Assembly: GCF_029011175.1 (NCBI RefSeq)
Contig: NZ_CP118946.1
Location: 186,001 to 250,000, forward strand
DNA length: 64,000 bases
Direction of reading: 5' to 3'
DNA from: Winkia neuii
GTDB lineage: Bacteria; Actinomycetota; Actinomycetes; Actinomycetales; Actinomycetaceae
In this document: positions 17,905 to 27,820 of the stretch, piece after piece
Position numbering within the stretch: the first letter of the stretch is position 1
Layout of the letters: each line of letters starts with the position of its first letter
The notes under the pieces: model-generated
Told to the model about the DNA's origin: nothing
Database searches by the model: none
The model's input: the letters and a program-made list of their open reading frames with translations, nothing else
Made by a program: the position numbers and the translations under genes

Positions 17905-19647
17905 TTATTCTTCGTTCAGCCTTAGCCAGCGCATCCGGTTAGCGGCAGCGATTATGTCGATCGTGCGCGGCTCTGCTAGGAAGCCGGAGCGAGGTCGAAG
18001 GGCGTCAAGACCTCCGTTACTGTACTCCTTTTCCCACAGGTAGTCGACAGCCTCTTTCAGGGTTCGCTCGCCGTTGAAAACCTCGTCTTGCAGTTTGCGC
18101 AGCGACCACCCAATAGCATCGGCCTGACCTGCCTCAACGACCTGTTCGAGGGCAGTAATGTCGATGTCTTGGCGGTCTAGCGAGATGCGCGAGGTGTTGC
18201 CGCGCACCTTCGGGCCGCGATCGCCCTCGTAGGGGTTGGCCAGGGGCTTGCGAGCTGCGACTTCAGGGAAATCCAAGTCCGCAGCGGTCTGCCTGGGAGC
18301 ATCCTGCACGATCTTCTTCGCCTTTTCGGTCACATCGGTGATCACGTAGTTGTCCATGCAAATGACCGTGTCAGCCCGATCTAGGTAGTCGCCGGAACCG
18401 CCCATAACCGCAATTGAGGAAACTCCCCGCCGTACCAGTCCGCGGATACGGTCAACTAACGGGGTAATAGGCTCGCCCGAATCTGGTACCAGCTGTCGCA
18501 TCCGCAAGTCGCGGATCATCAGGTTGGTAGCCGAAGTATCCTCGTCAATCAGCAGGCAGTTGGAGCCCGCTTCGACGGCCTCGGCGATCGCAGCAGCCTG
18601 CGAAGTAGAACCGGAAGCATCTGGGGAAGTGAAACGGGAAGTGTCTCCGCCCGACGGCAGGTTAGAGATGAACGCGGAGACGTCCACGCCGGTAACTGCC
18701 CGGCCGTCCTCGGCACGCACAGCCACGGCCAGCGGCGTAGTGGCCACCAGCTCGCGTCCGTCACCGGGAATATGCGGGTACACGCCATTCATGAGGGCGT
18801 CCAATAGCGTCGACTTGCCGTGGTAGCCGCCGCCCACAATCAGGGTGACACCTGGGCGTAGCGCCAGGCCGCGGACCTTGCCGGCGTGCGGGAGCTCCAC
18901 CTGCAGTGCCAAAGTCTCGGGAGCCTTAGTAGCCACCGCGTTTTCCATCGGGTGCTCGTCAACGCCGGAGGCGCGCGCCAGGATCGAATCGTCCGCAATG
19001 AAAGCCAGCAGATCCTTCTCCTTTAGAACCTGCTGCAGCGCGAACCAGTCTTCAACCGATTCCACGTGCTTCTTCAGCGCCGCCTCGTCTGCAACGGCCT
19101 CGTCGGAGGCGAAATCGATGGTGTCCAGCACCGAATCGGGGAGCGGGCCATCCACCAGGTTTGCCATTGCGTGTCCCAGAATACGGCGTCCGCGTGCCGC
19201 GAACTGCACCTGGAAGCGCATCTGGATAGATCCGTCCTCGTTTACTGTTACGGCGCCACGGTTCAGCACCGTCTGGCCGGTGTAAGCCACCCGCAGGTCG
19301 CGTTCCGGACGGATGCGGGCAGAAAAATCCCTGTGGAAGTAGTCGGCCGCCGCAAGGCGGGCATGCGCAGAAGCAGTAGCGAAGTCGGGAAGACCCGCGA
19401 CCTCGGCCGGGATCTCGGCGCGCACGGTTGACGGTGGAGCGTACGGGTCAGATTGGACGCGCTCAATATGAAGAACGAAATCGCCGTAATCCCATGCGCC
19501 CACCAATTGCTTGTAGGCGCCATAGGAAGAACCGTCCATTTTGTGTAGATGTTCAATCAGTTGGTCTGCGGTACCCCCGCCAAAGGGCTCGCGGCGTCCT
19601 TTGCCGTGATGGTTACCTTTTCCTCGTTTGCCGCGAAAATTATTCAT
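17905..19647 (-). CDS. ABC-ATPase domain protein (predicted ATPase of the ABC class)
   Basis: A 580-residue soluble protein of the predicted ABC-class ATPase family. It has a Gly/Arg-rich N-terminus (NNFRGKRGKGNHHGKG), a Walker A GGGYHGKSTLL near residue 275 and a Walker-B-like LLIDEDTSATN near residue 367; there are no membrane segments. The molecular function is not known. An upstream GTG (19701) would add 18 residues, but the ATG at 19647 is preferred because a TATTGT box lies exactly six bases upstream, the leaderless pattern seen elsewhere here. It shares a minus-strand unit with the MFS exporter downstream. Confidence 0.82.
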   Translation of the reverse strand: MNNFRGKRGKGNHHGKGRREPFGGGTADQLIEHLHKMDGSSYGAYKQLVGAWDYGDFVLHIERVQSDPYAPPSTVRAEIPAEVAGLPDFATASAHARLAAADYFHRDFSARIRPERDLRVAYTGQTVLNRGAVTVNEDGSIQMRFQVQFAARGRRILGHAMANLVDGPLPDSVLDTIDFASDEAVADEAALKKHVESVEDWFALQQVLKEKDLLAFIADDSILARASGVDEHPMENAVATKAPETLALQVELPHAGKVRGLALRPGVTLIVGGGYHGKSTLLDALMNGVYPHIPGDGRELVATTPLAVAVRAEDGRAVTGVDVSAFISNLPSGGDTSRFTSPDASGSTSQAAAIAEAVEAGSNCLLIDEDTSATNLMIRDLRMRQLVPDSGEPITPLVDRIRGLVRRGVSSIAVMGGSGDYLDRADTVICMDNYVITDVTEKAKKIVQDAPRQTAADLDFPEVAARKPLANPYEGDRGPKVRGNTSRISLDRQDIDITALEQVVEAGQADAIGWSLRKLQDEVFNGERTLKEAVDYLWEKEYSNGGLDALRPRSGFLAEPRTIDIIAAANRMRWLRLNEE

Positions 19648-19828
19648 GCCTCCACAATAGGACAGCGGCACCAATCCCACCCGGTCGCAGTGTAAAGTCA
19701 CAACATTTCTTATGCATTAGTGCAATTTTGTCTTCTTTTGCCAAAAAGCGAGGGCGGGCGCGCCACCGCCTTACAAACTAAGAAAGGAGTAGCTGCCACC
19801 ACACAGGGTTGGCCGATATGGTTGTGCT

Positions 19829-20581
19829 ATGGCACGCATAAGCATTGACGGGATCCGCTCGGCTACCCTCCAGATGGCCACTTCTATCACGGTGATAGCG
19901 CCAAACGAGCGCGACCTGGCCGAGGACGCACCCGCCCCCGGCAGAGTTGCCTACATGCTGCACGGCCTGAGCGGCGACCAGTCCATCTGGTCTACCTATG
20001 CGCCCGTGCAACGGTGGGCAGACAAATATAACGCACTGTTCGTGTTTGCCTCGGGCGAACGCTCATTTTGGACGAACGCGAAATATGGGTTGGCATGGGC
20101 GGACTGGGCCTTTACCGAAGTGCCCCAATACATAGAGGCGACGCTGGGGGCAGCTTCGCCCTCGCGCAGGATCGTGGCCGGCTTTTCTATGGGCGGGTAT
20201 GGGGCCTTGAAAGCGGCCTTGGCTAAACCGGATTTCTACCGCGCGGCCATCAGCCTGTCTGGAACCACCGACATTACCGAGGATGCCTTCCACTCCCGCC
20301 ACCCGGACCTATACCGGAACGTGTTCGGCCTCGACGACGCGCGCGGGTCTGTCCACGATTTGCTGGCGCAGCTGAAGAAGGCAGACCCGGCGGCGCTGCC
20401 AAAACTGTGGGCTTGCTGCGGCACCGAAGATAGGCTGCTAGATATGAATAGGCGTTTTGCCGCCCTCGCTAAAGAGCTTGGCGTGGCCTACGAATACACT
20501 GAAGGTAGTGGCGGACACGACTATGGCTACTGGAATCCGCAGATGGCAGCCGCGTTAGAATCAGTGGCACCTATCTGGTAG
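19829..20581 (+). CDS. alpha/beta-hydrolase-fold esterase
   Basis: A 250-residue esterase of the esterase-D/tributyrin-esterase type. The oxyanion segment MLHGLSGDQSIW lies near residue 43, the nucleophile elbow GFSMGGYGA near residue 117 and the likely catalytic His in GSGGHDYGYW near residue 230. There is no signal peptide, so it is cytosolic. TATGGT (19817-19822) lies six bases before the ATG, which suggests a leaderless transcript, since no ribosome site is present. Substrate is unknown; S-formylglutathione/formylmycothiol hydrolase or short-ester hydrolase are possible. Confidence 0.85.
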   Translation: MARISIDGIRSATLQMATSITVIAPNERDLAEDAPAPGRVAYMLHGLSGDQSIWSTYAPVQRWADKYNALFVFASGERSFWTNAKYGLAWADWAFTEVPQYIEATLGAASPSRRIVAGFSMGGYGALKAALAKPDFYRAAISLSGTTDITEDAFHSRHPDLYRNVFGLDDARGSVHDLLAQLKKADPAALPKLWACCGTEDRLLDMNRRFAALAKELGVAYEYTEGSGGHDYGYWNPQMAAALESVAPIW

Positions 20582-20589
20582 TGGAATGA

Positions 20590-21573
<984 letters not shown>

Positions 21574-21595
21574 CCTTTCCGGAGCGGCGTTGTCA

Positions 21596-21647
21596 GCCCC
21601 CAAGTTTTTCCTAGCCCCTGTAGGGCGATCGGCAAGTGCTTGGGGGC
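21596..21647 (+). terminator. possible terminator structure after nrdF
   Basis: GCCCCCAAG (21596-21604) pairs with CTTGGGGGC (21639-21647) around a 34-base loop. There is no T-run, so function is uncertain. Confidence 0.35.
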
Positions 21648-21765
21648 TTCCAACTTTTACCTGCCGGCCCAAAAGATTGTTGACTAGGCCGAATTCCCTT
21701 ATAGATAATGGTTTCAAACAGGGCAAGGTTCAGTGAGGAACCGGAAAAACCAAGGAGGGGCGCCC

Positions 21766-22245
21766 GTGTTTACCGAAGGATTTTTTGGTCGGGGAAAAAC
21801 CCTGACAAGTTTCGCCGAGCGGCTGGATCTGGTCGCGCTGGTAGCTATAGAACTACTTTATGTGGGCACGGTGATGTGGCCCGAAAATGCGGTGTCGTGG
21901 CTGTGTCGCCCCCTGGCGCTCCTGATCGCAGCCACCGAAGTGACCTATTTCTTGGGTGCCTACCTGTTTCAGAGCAACCCTTCCTGGGGCCCGGTGCTGT
22001 GGGGCTGTCAGGGAATGCGAGTCATGAACGCCGGCCTTGCCCTGGGGGGAGTATGGGTGATTGCGAACGAGGACTGCGCTCGCGGCATCTTTGAGGCGCT
22101 GCGCCTGTATGACACCAAGATCGTACTGCCAGCTCTGGCCGAGCTGACCCTGTTTGTGCTATGCCTGTGTACCCTGCTAACTGCCGGCCGCCCGGTGTGG
22201 CAGTTTCCCCTGCCAGATGCCGATTACAGGCGGGGCGGAGCGTAG
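21766..22245 (+). CDS. membrane protein of unknown function
   Basis: A 159-residue protein with about four hydrophobic helices (residues 21-40, 45-67, 77-97 and 119-141) and a charged C-terminus PDADYRRGGA. No family is recognised. The GTG at 21766 is chosen because AAGGAGGGG (21752-21760) lies six bases before it; an upstream GTG at 21733 lacks any site. It stands alone between nrdF and the convergent phosphatase gene. Confidence 0.65.
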   Translation: MFTEGFFGRGKTLTSFAERLDLVALVAIELLYVGTVMWPENAVSWLCRPLALLIAATEVTYFLGAYLFQSNPSWGPVLWGCQGMRVMNAGLALGGVWVIANEDCARGIFEALRLYDTKIVLPALAELTLFVLCLCTLLTAGRPVWQFPLPDADYRRGGA

Positions 22246-22322
22246 CCGGAATATGGTAGCCCGGCATGCCTGCCACGGCGGCACCATAGGGGCAAGCGCG
22301 GTCTCGGCGTTAGCGGGCAGTT

Positions 22323-22925
22323 TTACTGGTTGGTCACCTTGCGCACGTAGGAAACGATGTGCGGGCATATCTCTTCGACCGTTTGCATAGTCTGATCGAA
22401 ATCGGCAGCGGTGCCATACCACGGGTCGGGCACGTCTAATTCGCGGCGCCGTAGCCACTGTGCGTCCCCCTCCGGTTCAGCGTCGGCGAAGGGGTCGCCC
22501 TCGCCCCGTTCAGCTGGGGAAACCGCAAGGTTAGGGTCAAAGCTGCGGAACATTCGCAGGTCTACGCGGCCCGGCCCGGAAGCACCCGGGTAAGCCTCAA
22601 GCCCCGCCTCCCGCGCCAGCTGCTCAAGGCGGGCAAAGTGAGTGGACGTCATAGCCAGCACTAGATCCGAAGACGCAAACGTGTTCGCATCCAACTGGTG
22701 GGCCCGGTGCAACGGGGTTGGGTAGCCTGCCTGTCGCAGCGCTTTAGCTGCTCGCCGATCTATGGGGTTGCCGTGCTCCTCGTCGGAGATTCCCGAGGAC
22801 GACACGATCACGCCCTGGGTGCCCGCGCTCCGCAGCTGGGTGTCGAGCACAATTTGTGCCATTACGGAACGGCAGATGTTGCCCGTGCAAACCATTTCAA
22901 TCCGGTATGGCCCTGAGGTATTCAT
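22323..22925 (-). CDS. low-molecular-weight protein tyrosine phosphatase
   Basis: A 200-residue phosphatase. The P-loop MVCTGNICRSVMAQ (Cys near residue 12) is complete, and the general-acid loop appears as DVPDPWYG near residue 167. The N-terminus before the P-loop is short, as usual. The start is uncertain: the ATG at 22925 has an AACAAT box six bases upstream, while an in-frame ATG at 22946 would add seven residues. It may act on phosphotyrosine proteins or, as in some Actinobacteria, in polysaccharide control. No partner kinase is nearby. Confidence 0.88.
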   Translation of the reverse strand: MNTSGPYRIEMVCTGNICRSVMAQIVLDTQLRSAGTQGVIVSSSGISDEEHGNPIDRRAAKALRQAGYPTPLHRAHQLDANTFASSDLVLAMTSTHFARLEQLAREAGLEAYPGASGPGRVDLRMFRSFDPNLAVSPAERGEGDPFADAEPEGDAQWLRRRELDVPDPWYGTAADFDQTMQTVEEICPHIVSYVRKVTNQ

Positions 22926-23016
22926 AACCTCATTGTTACCCGACATGCGAATATATGCATCCTGGCAGCTCGCGGAGACTATCCAGGCTAGGGGGGCGAG
23001 CACAGAAACCGGGTGC

Positions 23017-23667
23017 CTACCCCTCCTGTTGTGCGCCAGTTTCCGCCTCGCGCCCAGCCTGCTGGGCTTTAGCAAGATCGGCTTGCAAATCCTGGCTCGC
23101 CTGAGGGGAAGCCGCATCGATCTTGGCAAGTTCTTCGTAGGCGCGAGCCAGCAGTGGCTTGAGCGGTTCCCGATCCCCACCAGTAGGAATGGTCATAAGC
23201 CCAACGGCGGTTTCGGGCAGCATCAGCATCAGCGTGCCGAACTCTAGGGCGCTCATGGCGTCAACCATTTCCCGCCACTGGTCGGGTTTGCCCAAAAGAG
23301 AAAAGTAGATCGCGTCAAAGCTAGGCAGAGAGGCACGGGCGGCCTCGTCGCCCTGCTCAAACTTTGCTGCCAGATCGTCGTGGATGTGCGCCATCAGATC
23401 GGTCAGATCCTTCTCGGATACGCCTAACGCCTGCATTGCGTTAGAAACAATCATGGCTACCGCGATCGTTACACGTTGGGCGTCGGGAAGAAACACTTTC
23501 CCGTCCTCGACAAGGCTCAGGCTGTTTTGGCCCTGCAGACGCTCTTGCAATACGAGCAACGCTTTGCCCAGGTCAGTGCGGAGGTTAGCCATCTTAGGAT
23601 CGCCTAGGTGAAGGGTGGAATTAGTATGGGCTGCCTCGCCGCCTTGAGGGGCATTATTAGAATTCAT
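23017..23667 (-). CDS. hypothetical acidic alpha-helical protein
   Basis: A 216-residue soluble protein, not recognised. It is acidic, with amphipathic helices (for example residues 40-60 and 75-110) and an Ala/Gln/Glu-rich C-terminal helix that could be a coiled coil (AKQ and AQQAGREAE segments, residues 190-212). No signal peptide or membrane helix is seen. The start at 23667 is chosen over an upstream ATG at 23703, which adds only a Cys-rich stretch; a third option is 23592. It lies upstream of the phosphatase gene on the same strand. Confidence 0.55.
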   Translation of the reverse strand: MNSNNAPQGGEAAHTNSTLHLGDPKMANLRTDLGKALLVLQERLQGQNSLSLVEDGKVFLPDAQRVTIAVAMIVSNAMQALGVSEKDLTDLMAHIHDDLAAKFEQGDEAARASLPSFDAIYFSLLGKPDQWREMVDAMSALEFGTLMLMLPETAVGLMTIPTGGDREPLKPLLARAYEELAKIDAASPQASQDLQADLAKAQQAGREAETGAQQEG

Positions 23668-23817
23668 GATTCTACTTTGCCACATAAGGCACTTTAAACA
23701 CACAAGTCTGACCTCTCTAAGGTAAATGGCGGCAGTTAAGGGTGCAGGTGAGTGGGCTCACTTACTAAATACCAAGATGAGTTTGCGTGAAGATAGTAAG
23801 GGCCTTAAGCTCAAAAC

Positions 23818-23907
23818 GGACCATCAAGAGTAGCGCAGAGACCTGGCTCGTACGCTGCAGCAACCCGCCATCGTGGTGAGGGTGCTTCCGCCAGGACCGA
23901 TGGAAGG
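23818..23907 (+). ncRNA. SAM riboswitch (SAM-I/SAM-IV clan) in the metNIQ leader
   Basis: The leader of metN shows the SAM-aptamer core in the right order: CCATC (23821-23825) then AAGAG, the CTGGCTCG segment, GCAGCAACCC, then GGTGCTTCC, closed by GATGG (23899-23903), which pairs with CCATC as P1. AGCG (23832-23835) can pair with CGCT (23853-23856) as P2. The 3' strand of P1 overlaps the metN ribosome site GGAAGG (23902-23907), so SAM binding should hide that site: translational control without a terminator. The subclass cannot be fixed by eye. Confidence 0.8.
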
Positions 23908-23913
23908 ATGTGG

Positions 23914-24942
23914 ATGACGAATAACCCAACGGACGACTCGCCACTCATTAAACTCAGCGATGTTACTAAGCGGTATCCGCGCCGCAAAGAAGAGGACGTA
24001 ATTGCCCTCGACAACATCAACCTTTCCGTTCCTAAAGGGGACATTCACGGCATCGTCGGACAGTCCGGTGCCGGTAAATCAACCCTGATCCGATGCCTGT
24101 GTGCGCTGGAAAAGCCGACGTCGGGATCAATTACCGTTGCTGGCAAAGACCTGTCGAAGCTGCGTTCATCGGCATTGCGGCAGGCGCGACTAAACATCGG
24201 CATGGTGTTCCAGAACGCAAACCTGCTGGATTCGCGTACGGCCGCTGGCAACATCGGCTACGCCCTATCGCTTGCCGGAGTAAAATCCGGCAAAAGGCAT
24301 GAGCGCGTCCAGGAAATGCTGGATCTGGTTGGCCTTTCCGCTCGCGGATCCTCGTACCCCGCACAGCTGTCCGGCGGGCAACGGCAACGCGTCGGTATTG
24401 CCCGCGCCCTCGCTACCAACCCGCCCGTGCTGCTATGCGACGAGCCGACTTCCGCCCTCGATAGTGAATCCACCAGGCAGATTCTGCAGCTGATCTCGGA
24501 CGTGCGCGACCGCCTGGGCGTGACCGTCCTGATCATCACCCACGAAATGGGTGTTGTCCGCGAAATCTGCGATTCGGTTACCATGCTGGAAAACGGCCAG
24601 GTAATTCAATCCGGACGTATCGAAGATGTCCTTGAAGACCCGCAGTCGCGACTGTCGCGCGAACTAGTGCCGCCGCCCTCGATAGAGGACGAGCCCGTGC
24701 TGAACGGGCAGTCTGCCGCAGTCGTCGACGTGGCATTTACCGCCCACCCGGGCGAACCTAAGGGATCGGCGGTCATGAGTGCCGCCGCCCGAATTGGAGC
24801 CGACATTGTTGCGGGCACTTTCGAAACCGTAGGGCAGACACAGGTAGGCCGATTAGCTCTAGCTGTGCCACCCAACCAAGTAAACGAAACCATTGCAGCC
24901 ATGCGTAACGCAGGCACCAGCGCGGAAGTGAGGGACATCTAA
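23914..24942 (+). CDS. metN: methionine ABC transporter ATP-binding protein MetN
   Basis: A 342-residue ATPase of the methionine importer. It has Walker A GQSGAGKST near residue 50, signature LSGGQRQR near residue 154, Walker B LLCDEPTSALD near residue 174 and a C-terminal NIL domain (about residues 265-342) that senses intracellular methionine. The ATG at 23914 is preferred over 23908 because GGAAGG lies six bases before it. It heads metN-metI-metQ, and its stop overlaps the metI ATG by one base. Control is by the SAM riboswitch just upstream. Confidence 0.95.
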   Translation: MTNNPTDDSPLIKLSDVTKRYPRRKEEDVIALDNINLSVPKGDIHGIVGQSGAGKSTLIRCLCALEKPTSGSITVAGKDLSKLRSSALRQARLNIGMVFQNANLLDSRTAAGNIGYALSLAGVKSGKRHERVQEMLDLVGLSARGSSYPAQLSGGQRQRVGIARALATNPPVLLCDEPTSALDSESTRQILQLISDVRDRLGVTVLIITHEMGVVREICDSVTMLENGQVIQSGRIEDVLEDPQSRLSRELVPPPSIEDEPVLNGQSAAVVDVAFTAHPGEPKGSAVMSAAARIGADIVAGTFETVGQTQVGRLALAVPPNQVNETIAAMRNAGTSAEVRDI

Positions 24943-25628
24943 TGAACGCCTCCCTACTATCCGGCCTCACAGATATTCCCGTGATTCAGAGCGGTGAACT
25001 GTGGACGGCCACCTGGCAGACTTTGGCTATGACCGCAATCTCGTCGGTGCTCACCGTAATTGGCGGCGTCATCCTCGGCCTGGTGCTAGTTGGCACCGGC
25101 AAAGGGGGCCTGTTCCCGAACCGGGCAGTGAATCAAATCCTGGGTACAATCGTGAACATTGGCAGATCTTTCCCATTTGTCATCCTGGTGGTGGCAATCA
25201 TCCCGTTCACCAGGATGGTGGCCGGGACCTCGATCGGATGGAAAGCCGCGATCGTGCCGCTAACCGTGGGCGCAATTCCCTTCTTTGCGCGTCTTGTTGA
25301 ATCAAACCTGCTGGGGATTGAACCCGGGAAGATTGAAGCGGCAAAAATGATGGGAGCTTCCCGTCGGCAAATCATGTTCGACGTGCAGATCCGCGAAGCG
25401 CTGCCCGCCCTCATCCAATCAATTACCGTCACTGTCATCACCCTGATTGGCTACAGTGCCATCACCGGCATGCTGGGTGGGGACGGCCTAGGCTTCTTGG
25501 CTGTCTCCTACGGATATAACCGATTCGAAACCGACGTCATGATTCTGGCAGTGCTGGTAGTCATCGTCATAGTTGAAGTTATTCAGCTGATCGGTGACAT
25601 GCTCAGCCGGCTAGTAGATCACCGCTAA
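24942..25628 (+). CDS. metI: methionine ABC transporter permease MetI
   Basis: A 228-residue inner-membrane permease with about five helices. The coupling motif to MetN is seen as EAAKMMGASRRQIMFDVQIREALP (residues 127-150), and the helix after it as GYSAITGMLGGDGLGFLA. It overlaps metN by one base (TAATG). Confidence 0.95.
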   Translation: MNASLLSGLTDIPVIQSGELWTATWQTLAMTAISSVLTVIGGVILGLVLVGTGKGGLFPNRAVNQILGTIVNIGRSFPFVILVVAIIPFTRMVAGTSIGWKAAIVPLTVGAIPFFARLVESNLLGIEPGKIEAAKMMGASRRQIMFDVQIREALPALIQSITVTVITLIGYSAITGMLGGDGLGFLAVSYGYNRFETDVMILAVLVVIVIVEVIQLIGDMLSRLVDHR

Positions 25629-25712
25629 GGCTCTACTAGTCGGGCCCTAGCGCCTTAGCTGACAACACTTAGACTTTCGGACTCTTTATATTCCCAAGAA
25701 AGAAGCAAAATC

Positions 25713-26552
25713 GTGAAAATTCGCAACATCCTAGCAGCAACCACCGCCCTCGTAACCGCCGTAGCACTGACCGGCTGCGGCTCCTCTAACAGCGGCCAGG
25801 AAGGCAAATCTGCTTCCGGCAAGTCTGACACAATTGTGGTGGCAGCCTCGCCCACCCCGCACGCCCAGATCCTAAAGTTCTTGAACAAGGAAGTCGCCCC
25901 CAAGCACGGCTACAAGATTGACATCAAGGAATTTAACGACTACGTCCAGCCGAACGAAGCGTTGAAAACCCACGAGGTGGATGCCAACTACTTCCAGACT
26001 ATTCCTTTCCTGAACAACGAATCTAAGCAGCGCGGCTACAAGTTCGAGCCGGGCGAATCCGTTCACCTAGAGCCGGTGGGCATCTTCTCGAAGAAGGTCA
26101 AGAACGTAAACGACCTGAAGGAAGGCGACAAGGTAGGCATCATTCAGGACGTCACCAACCAGGACCGTGCTCTACGCCTGCTGGGCGCGCAGGGACTAAT
26201 CAAGCTACCCAAGAAGCAGAACCTGGCAGTTGCCGACGTGAAGAATTCCAAGGAATTCAACCCGAAGGGGCTAGTATTCCAGGAAGTAGACGGCCCGCAG
26301 CTGGTTCGTTCCTTGGCAGACGTTGACATTGCCGTCATCAACGGCAACTACGCACAGGCTGGCGGTCTGAAGCAGTCCGAGGCTATTGCACTAGAATCCA
26401 CCGAAAACAACCCGGCTACCAACCTGCTGGTGTGGCGTAAGGGAGAGAAGAGCGAACTAGTCAAGAAGCTAGAGAAGGACCTGCACTCCAAGGAGGTCAA
26501 GGACTTCATCGAAAAGACCTGGCCTGACAAGTCTGTCATCCCCGCTTTCTAA
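25713..26552 (+). CDS. metQ: methionine-binding lipoprotein MetQ (NlpA family)
   Basis: A 279-residue substrate-binding lipoprotein. The signal peptide ends with lipobox LTGC (residues 19-22), followed by a Ser/Gly-rich linker and the NlpA fold (TIVVAASPTPHAQILKF, then NYFQTIPFLNNE). Mature protein is anchored to the outer face of the membrane and delivers methionine to MetNI. The ribosome site AAGAAAGAAG precedes the ATG. Confidence 0.95.
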   Translation: MKIRNILAATTALVTAVALTGCGSSNSGQEGKSASGKSDTIVVAASPTPHAQILKFLNKEVAPKHGYKIDIKEFNDYVQPNEALKTHEVDANYFQTIPFLNNESKQRGYKFEPGESVHLEPVGIFSKKVKNVNDLKEGDKVGIIQDVTNQDRALRLLGAQGLIKLPKKQNLAVADVKNSKEFNPKGLVFQEVDGPQLVRSLADVDIAVINGNYAQAGGLKQSEAIALESTENNPATNLLVWRKGEKSELVKKLEKDLHSKEVKDFIEKTWPDKSVIPAF

Positions 26553-26587
26553 GCTGAGCTGACGCAGGCGCTAGTGCCGCGCAGCGG

Positions 26588-26618
26588 ACCCCCACCGGTT
26601 TTGCCGGTGGGGGTTTTC
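26588..26618 (+). terminator. terminator after metQ
   Basis: ACCCCCACCGG (26588-26598) and CCGGTGGGGGT (26604-26614) form a perfect 11-base stem with loop TTTTG and a T-run. It ends the metNIQ operon. Confidence 0.9.
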
Positions 26619-26728
26619 CATTTCTTGAGGGCGGGGCGGCGCTCTGGTGTGTCGCAGTGGCGGAAGGGATCCATCCAACTTTTGTGCTGTCCAGAGTAGC
26701 TTTGCCTTTGGGCCGGTAGGGTAGGGGT

Positions 26729-27715
26729 ATGCGCATCAGCTTGGTTTTAGGTTCGGGTGGAGCCCGCGGGTGGGCTCACATTGGCGTGATCGAAGAAGTC
26801 GAACGGCGCGGACACACGATCGTGTCGATCGCGGGGGCGTCGATGGGCGCGCTAGTGGGTGGCGTCTACGGGACGGGCAAGCTACCCGAAGTGGCGCAGT
26901 GGGCGGCATCTTTGACGCGCACGGACGTGGTGCGCCTAGTAGACCCGGCGCTGGGGTCGGCTGGCATTGTGCGCGGCCAGAAAGTACTCAAGAAGATCGA
27001 GGAGATCGCCGGGTCGGCACGCATCGAAGAGCTGTCTATTCCCTTCACGGCGGTGGCTACAGACTTATTGTCGCAGCGCGAAATTTGGTTCCAATCGGGG
27101 CCACTGTATCCGGCGATCCGTGCTTCCATTTCCATCCCCACAATCTTCACTCCCGTGCTGATGGGGGACAGACTGTTGGCAGACGGCGGCCTAGTAAATC
27201 CGGTGCCGGTTGAACCTACTCTGGCGCAGGTATCGGATGCGACCATTGCGGTAAACCTGTACGGCCACCCAGATGCGCACCCGCGGGACCGCCTCCGAAA
27301 AGCAATAGAGGCAGAAAGGCAGGGCTCCGCCCTCGCTAAATCCATTAACAAGGGCGTTACTGCGCTTACGGACAACGAACTGTTCCACAAGATCACGCGC
27401 TATTTTGAAGAGCCGCAAAAAGAAGAGTGCGGGCAGATTACTGAACCAGGCAATCCCGAGGCGGGCAACGATCCGCAAGAGAACTGGGGGCCGGAAAAGT
27501 TGCCCTCCGGCATATCTACCTGGCAGGTGGCGGACATGTCTATGACTACCATGCAAGAATTGGTGTACCGCTACCGGGCGGCCTCTAATCCGGTCAGCGC
27601 CACGATCGAGATTCCCATCGACAAGGTGGGAACTTTGGAGTTCTACCGGGCCCAAGAAATGATGGATTACGGCCGGGAATTGGCCGCGGGCGTGCTGGAT
27701 GAGTTAGAAAGCTAA
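26729..27715 (+). CDS. patatin-like phospholipase
   Basis: A 328-residue cytosolic lipid acyl hydrolase of the patatin/RssA type. The oxyanion loop GSGGARGWAHIGV lies at residues 8-20, the nucleophile elbow GASMGA near residue 36 and the Asp of the dyad in DGGLVNPVP near residue 152. A longer C-terminal part (residues 200-328) of mixed charge is not recognised. TAGGGT (26717-26722) lies six bases before the ATG, the leaderless pattern; AGGGG overlaps it and could act weakly as a ribosome site. Confidence 0.9.
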   Translation: MRISLVLGSGGARGWAHIGVIEEVERRGHTIVSIAGASMGALVGGVYGTGKLPEVAQWAASLTRTDVVRLVDPALGSAGIVRGQKVLKKIEEIAGSARIEELSIPFTAVATDLLSQREIWFQSGPLYPAIRASISIPTIFTPVLMGDRLLADGGLVNPVPVEPTLAQVSDATIAVNLYGHPDAHPRDRLRKAIEAERQGSALAKSINKGVTALTDNELFHKITRYFEEPQKEECGQITEPGNPEAGNDPQENWGPEKLPSGISTWQVADMSMTTMQELVYRYRAASNPVSATIEIPIDKVGTLEFYRAQEMMDYGRELAAGVLDELES

Positions 27716-27744
27716 GAACTGCAGCCGGAAGTGTTCACGGCAGG

Positions 27745-27750
27745 TATAAT
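27745..27750 (+). promoter_or_regulatory. -10 box upstream of tal
   Basis: A perfect TATAAT lies 70 bases before the transaldolase start. No good -35 is seen at 16-18 bases. The stretch after it carries the hexamer pair TAACAGC twice (27751 and 27773). Confidence 0.35.
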
Positions 27751-27820
27751 TAACAGCGAAGCTGCGAAAAGTAACAGCAGCGCTGTGAATTGTAACTGGT
27801 GTTACGGCGAAGGAGCACTA

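Noticed and set aside
21733-21765. Upstream GTG as the start of the membrane-protein gene
   Set aside because: The ribosome site AAGGAGGGG lies downstream of it and fits the GTG at 21766.
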